Source of the DNA: Solen grandis
Taxonomy: Eukaryota > Mollusca > Bivalvia > Adapedonta > Solenidae
Direction of reading: 5' to 3'
Assembly: GCA_021229015.1 (NCBI GenBank)
Contig: CM037777.1
Span: 22,504,110-22,568,109, forward strand
Length of the DNA stretch: 64,000 bases
Positions 60,213 through 64,000 of the stretch are shown here, piece by piece. Under the pieces are notes generated by a model. The model worked only from the letters and a program-made list of their open reading frames with translations. It made no database searches and was not told the DNA's origin. The number at the start of each line of letters is the position of its first letter. The first letter of the stretch is position 1. A program made the position numbers and the translations under genes.

Positions 60213-61322
60213 AGGTCGGAACAGGGTCCTTCACGACAATCCTTGCGCTCTTTGTCTTCACGCTTGGATGTTATCCAACAGCGAGTTAGACAGAAGAAAT
60301 TTTCGGCAACAGTTGCCTCTATTATCTCTAAAGCCAGGAGACAATCTACTCGATCTGTCTACCAGGCAAAGTGGAAGGTCTTCCGTGATTGGTGTATCGC
60401 ACGGCAGATTAATCCGGTCAAAGCTCCTGTCAGAGAAATCGCTAACTTTCTAGTTTTTCTTTTTAACGAGAAAAAACTTGCGGTCAGTTCTATCAAGGGT
60501 TATAGGTCTATGTTATCGAACACTCTTAAGTTTCACAGATCCTCTTCCCTTGGTTCGGATCCTTATCTTTCGGAAATTATTCGTTCGTTTGAACTGTCTA
60601 GGCCAGTTTCTCGTTCGTTAACTCCAAAGTGGGATCTTTCTTGTGTTTTACTGGCTCTTACTAAGGCACCTTTTGAACCTCTTTCTGAGGCTTCTCTCCT
60701 GCACGTAACATGGAAGACGGTCTTTCTCATAGCAATGGCGTCTTCTAAACGCCGTTGCGAAATTCATGCCTTTTCTACTGAGGAAGGCTATTTACGCTTT
60801 AACAAATCTGATGGCTCTGTATCTTTGAGCTTTCAACCTGGTTTCCTTGCGAAAACCCAGCTCCCTTCGGTCTGTCCCCCTCCGGTAGTTATTCCGAGCC
60901 TTGCTAGGTCTTGCGCCAGGGGAGATCCTGATCGGCTTCTTTGCCCGGTTAGAGCCTTGAAGTTTTACCTCCAGAAGGTTAAATCTTTACGGGGTCGTCG
61001 TCTTCGACTTTTCCTCCCAATAAAAGGGGGGGGCGAAGTTTCGGCAGCATCAATATCTCGTTGGGTAGCCTCAACTATCAAGTTTGCCTATTCGGATCTT
61101 TCGGACAGGGATCTATCCTTTTTAAGAATTAGACCACATGAGCTCCGTGCTTTGTCTGCTTCTTGGGCTTTCTTGAATAAATCTCCTATGGATGATATTC
61201 TCAAAGCGGCCTCTTGGAAGTCTTCTACTACGTTTTCTTCCTTTTATCTCCGCTCACTGGCTAACCAATCACAAAACCTTGTGGATTTGGGTCCACTTGT
61301 AGTGGCTCAGACAATAGTTTAA
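60213..61322 (+). CDS. Tyrosine recombinase of a DIRS/Ngaro-type retrotransposon, 5' cut by gap
   Basis: The frame is open from the gap edge to a TAA at 61320-61322, at least 369 codons, so the true start lies in or before the gap. Counting from the first in-frame TTG at 60243, an N-terminal SAM-like DNA-binding region (about 30-120) precedes a catalytic domain. That domain has the box I arginine in SSKRRCEIHAF (R170/R171), HELR in IRPHELRALSASW (H299, R302), W325 in AASWKSS and the nucleophile Y335 in FSSFYLR. This R...HxxR...W...Y set is the tyrosine recombinase signature, and the style matches the YR of DIRS-order elements, which integrate circular DNA without target duplication. Codon use is markedly less AT-rich than the surroundings. 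The frame is uninterrupted, suggesting recent activity. No RT or RNase H is visible because of the gap. Confidence 0.85.
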   Translation, partial: RSEQGPSRQSLRSLSSRLDVIQQRVRQKKFSATVASIISKARRQSTRSVYQAKWKVFRDWCIARQINPVKAPVREIANFLVFLFNEKKLAVSSIKGYRSMLSNTLKFHRSSSLGSDPYLSEIIRSFELSRPVSRSLTPKWDLSCVLLALTKAPFEPLSEASLLHVTWKTVFLIAMASSKRRCEIHAFSTEEGYLRFNKSDGSVSLSFQPGFLAKTQLPSVCPPPVVIPSLARSCARGDPDRLLCPVRALKFYLQKVKSLRGRRLRLFLPIKGGGEVSAASISRWVASTIKFAYSDLSDRDLSFLRIRPHELRALSASWAFLNKSPMDDILKAASWKSSTTFSSFYLRSLANQSQNLVDLGPLVVAQTIV

Positions 61323-61422
61323 TCATCATGTCTGACGCCTCGGCGGCTTTGGTCGTTTCCTACTTCGGGTGTCGCTGCAATCAAGGTTCTTTGTTAGCAA
61401 CCTCCCGCCTTAGCGACGAAGT

Positions 61423-61738
61423 CATACCTGAAGTAATAACAGGTAACGTATTTATGCTATTAAAATGAAATTTTTGAAGTAAAATTAATTTTAATTAGTA
61501 AATACTTACCTGTTATTACAGAGTCCCACCTCCCTCCCCGCTTGCTGGCGGTTGTATCCCTCGATGGCTTCATATACAATTGGAGAACGGGGGTTACACT
61601 TCCGGTAACTAGGGGGTTTAGGGAATGGTTTATTTTGCGGACTCTGTTTTGGAAGCTGTGCACAAATAGACACATACCTGAAGTAATAACAGGTAAGTAT
61701 TTACTAATTAAAATTAATTTTACTTCAAAAATTTCATT
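61423..61738. repeat. 56-bp perfect inverted repeat with short direct repeats, likely element terminus
   Basis: 61464-61519 is the exact reverse complement of 61683-61738 (163-bp loop). The 24-mer that begins CATACCTGAAGTAATAACAG also occurs directly at 61423 and 61673. It lies about 100 bp downstream of the recombinase stop. DIRS elements end in inverted terminal repeats plus internal complementary regions, so this may be the right terminal apparatus; a separate small TIR insertion is the alternative. Confidence 0.75.
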
Positions 61739-61839
61739 GTTAGACTACAATTTGATCATTTAATTTAGAGCAAATTGGATTCGCTAGGATATTGAATTTA
61801 TTTATTGAAATTATTTCAGTTATTTAACCAGGGGACGGT

Positions 61840-62490
61840 TTATGTTTGTTTGTTTGTTTGTTTGTTGTTTAATGTCCAGGTGACAGTATTTTAGTCATTT
61901 GGAGACAATGTCTACTTGAGACAGATATAGTGCTGATATAGATACAGTGCTGCCACACTGCTGTTTCACACCATAGACATGTGGCATGATACCACACTCT
62001 GTCACATTATCCTCCTGAAACTGGGTCAACCAGTCCTGCAACTACCCTTATATGCTGAGCGCCAATCAAGGGAGCTATAATAGTACCATTTTATGGGGGG
62101 GGGGGGGGGGGGGCATATAGATTTGATTTTGTCTGTCCCTCCGTCTGTCCGTCCCGAAACTTTGTGACACGCATAACACCAAAAGTATTTGTACTACAGA
62201 CTTGATACTTCATGGATATATTATTCAGGACATGAACTTGTGCACTTGGGTATTTTCATCAAACCTTCATTGAAGTTGACAGAGTTATGGGTATTTGTGC
62301 TACAGATAATTTCTTGGATATATTACTCAGGACATGACTTGCGCTCCTGGTGTCGGCCTTTGTTTTGGAAAATGCGACGGGTGGGGGCATCTGTGTCCTC
62401 TGGACACATTTCTAGTTTATGACTTTGGTATGTTGCGGCCGGGGATCGGACCCATGACCTCCTGCTCCTGAGGTGGAGAGGCAAGTTTAA
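61840..62490 (-). mobile_element. V-SINE-like element interrupted by another repeat
   Basis: On the minus strand a decayed tRNA-like head with box B GGTCCGATCC (62454-62445) leads to GGCCGCAACATACC. After an interruption (62094-62418) comes the body ATTATAGCTCCCTTGATTGG, CGCTCAGCATATAAGGG, CAGGACTGGTTGACCCAG, GTGTGGTATCATGCC. It ends near an (AAAC)n tail at about 61846-61866. The body matches the style of the V-SINE family reported across molluscs. The copy at 23513-23640 runs through the same junction without the insertion. Confidence 0.7.
62094..62418. repeat. Dispersed repeat inserted in the SINE
   Basis: It starts with a poly-G run of about 17 and GCATATAGATTTGATTTTGTCTGTC, contains CCGTCTGTCCGTCCCGAAAC and duplicated 'ggatatatta(c/t)tcaggacatga' modules, and ends near ACACATTTCTAG. 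This is a common bivalve repeat style. No coding capacity. Confidence 0.65.
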
Positions 62491-64000
62491 GACTTATAAT
62501 TGGGTTGCCTAAAGTACAAGATTATAAACCTGGAGATTTTGTCTGAGTCTAATATCACAGTTCTAACATAGAGTTGAACATTGTCCTAGATAAGTGTGAC
62601 TACTGTTTGTAGAGAACAGGGATTACTTTATTCCTGAACAAAAATATCCCCTGGTGTAGAATCCCTGATATGTGAAATTAACACCTTGCGTACCAATGAT
62701 TCATTAAAAACTGCCGTCTATTTCTGTATTGTTAATTGTGAAATACGAAGGGGAGATGTATATATTTTTAAAGTACATCAGAGATACCCTGTTATATTTC
62801 GTGTTTGTTCAACATACTGAACATCTGTCTGCCTGCTGTATTAATATGCAGGCAGATGCATTTTTGTCTAGAAATGAAAAAAAAAAAAATGAACTGCTTT
62901 AATCTCTTGTACTTTTAAATAATCTGTGATGAATCGAAATGTTTTAATTTGCTTTCAGATGTTAGATTAACATTTTTGTGTGGTAGAAATAAGCAGCAGT
63001 TTTTTGCAGCTTAAAAATAACATGGGTCTGTCTGAGTCACTGATGATGAGGTCACATGATGCAATGTATGTATATCTTGTATTGCATAAAACATATACAT
63101 ATCGCATAATATGGTGACTAACAACGCTTGATTAGACCATTTTAGTCTGGCCTTCCGTTGACATTAGAGTCAGATTACAGATATTAGAAACAAACATAGT
63201 GTAGATAGCATGCCACCTGTGAAATAAACACCAAATAGACATATAAATGGCTGAAATGAAATGCTTAATTAGTCATACAGTTGATTGTTTTCAATACAGT
63301 AAAATGGTTTAAAGGTGGGTTTGCAGATTTGATTCAGGTCTGTTCTACGTTAATTTGGTTAATTTAACCTATGAATTTCAGACTTGATGAATATTAATTT
63401 ACTAAATTTCAAAGTAGTATATCGTAGAAAGGTTTGAGTACATCAATAATCAAGAGGATAAGTGGAAGACATGTTTAATCCTGTGACTGAATACTGTCAG
63501 TCTGACATTCTGCTCATTTAACGTGTCGAACTGGATGTTACAAAAACTGGAATTAGAATTAAAAGCCATGTCCCATGTTATGGATTGATTTGTACCTGTC
63601 AATAGTTTTTTTTGCAATTTGAAAACTTTTTGCTGAAGTATTCATGTGAGATCATTTTTACTAATGTTGAAATATTGAACCATGCTGTTTTATTATGTTT
63701 TTGTTAATTCAATTAATGACATTCTAAGCTGAATGTCAAAAGATATACTAGTGTGTGCATGTGATTGAAATATCTTTTTTATGCCCCAACATCAATAGAT
63801 CGGGGGGGGGACATATTGTTTTTGGTCTGTTTGTCGCAAAACTTTATTCTTGAATATAACACTGAAGTCTTTCCATCTACAGTCTCCATACTTCACAGGT
63901 GTAGCTCTACCTGCCAGGTGACCTTGACCTTCAAATGATCTTGACCTAAAAGGTCTAAGGCCCCCCTACAGCAGTATGGCGTTCATTCAAACATAGCGCT
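62491..64000. other. Gene-free end of the window
   Basis: No supported gene. From about 63781 (TATGCCCCAACATCAATAGATC, then poly-G) begins another dispersed repeat of the same general style as 62094-62418. It contains CAGGTGACCTTGACCTTCAAATG and is cut by the window end. Confidence 0.5.

Overview
The window is AT-rich, intron- and repeat-dense eukaryotic DNA, most likely from a bivalve mollusc. The reasons are bivalve-style interspersed repeats, a V-SINE-like element with the molluscan body sequence, a B-box/FN3/AIG1 immune-type gene, a DIRS-like tyrosine recombinase and several foldback-type elements. No species is claimed. Two runs of exactly 100 N (10013-10112, 60113-60212) are scaffold gaps, so order across them is not certain.

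Region 1 (1-36270) is a large inverted duplication. The left arm (about 1323-10012, cut by the first gap) is repeated in reverse at about 24240-36270, around a 14-kb spacer. Each arm carries the first exons of the same gene: an exon with three tandem B-box zinc fingers and a 52-nt second exon. On the minus strand the right arm leads straight into a fibronectin III exon and AIG1/GIMAP GTPase exons in the spacer, and every exon-exon phase matches. I read this as one composite B-box x3 - FN3 - AIG1 gene (31766 down to 18950). That copy is broken: first splice donor GT to GA, a 1-nt deletion in exon 2, and several frameshifts in the GTPase exons. The left copy has clean first exons but no visible FN3 or GTPase part. 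A LINE (27393-30088) and a second LINE fragment (8021-9648) each sit in one arm only, with the empty site readable in the other. The right arm also has a tandem duplication holding a Tc1/mariner-type MITE.

The spacer (10113-24240) further holds a 61-bp tandem repeat, a nested terminal-inverted-repeat element (13670-15170), two old tandem duplications and a tRNA-derived SINE.

Region 2 (36271-42289) has no recognisable gene. It holds a bivalve repeat, iterated GGAATTCC-type and TTCATGAA-type motifs, and a tight cluster of AGCAT-S-ATGCT palindromes.

Region 3 (42290-60112) is a satellite-like array of related 0.82-1.23 kb units with nested ~190-bp subrepeats. Eleven positions carry AGCGCCCCCTAGCGGC or a close variant, all in one orientation; its complement resembles the CTCF core motif. 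A 6.8-kb foldback-like element (43402-50209) with ~0.9-1.3 kb subrepeat-bearing inverted ends and an 8-bp target duplication interrupts one array unit.

Region 4 (60213-64000), after the second gap, holds a 5'-truncated DIRS/Ngaro-type tyrosine recombinase ORF followed by a perfect 56-bp inverted repeat, then a SINE interrupted by another repeat. Apart from the B-box exons and the recombinase, almost all coding signal in the window is pseudogene or transposon debris.
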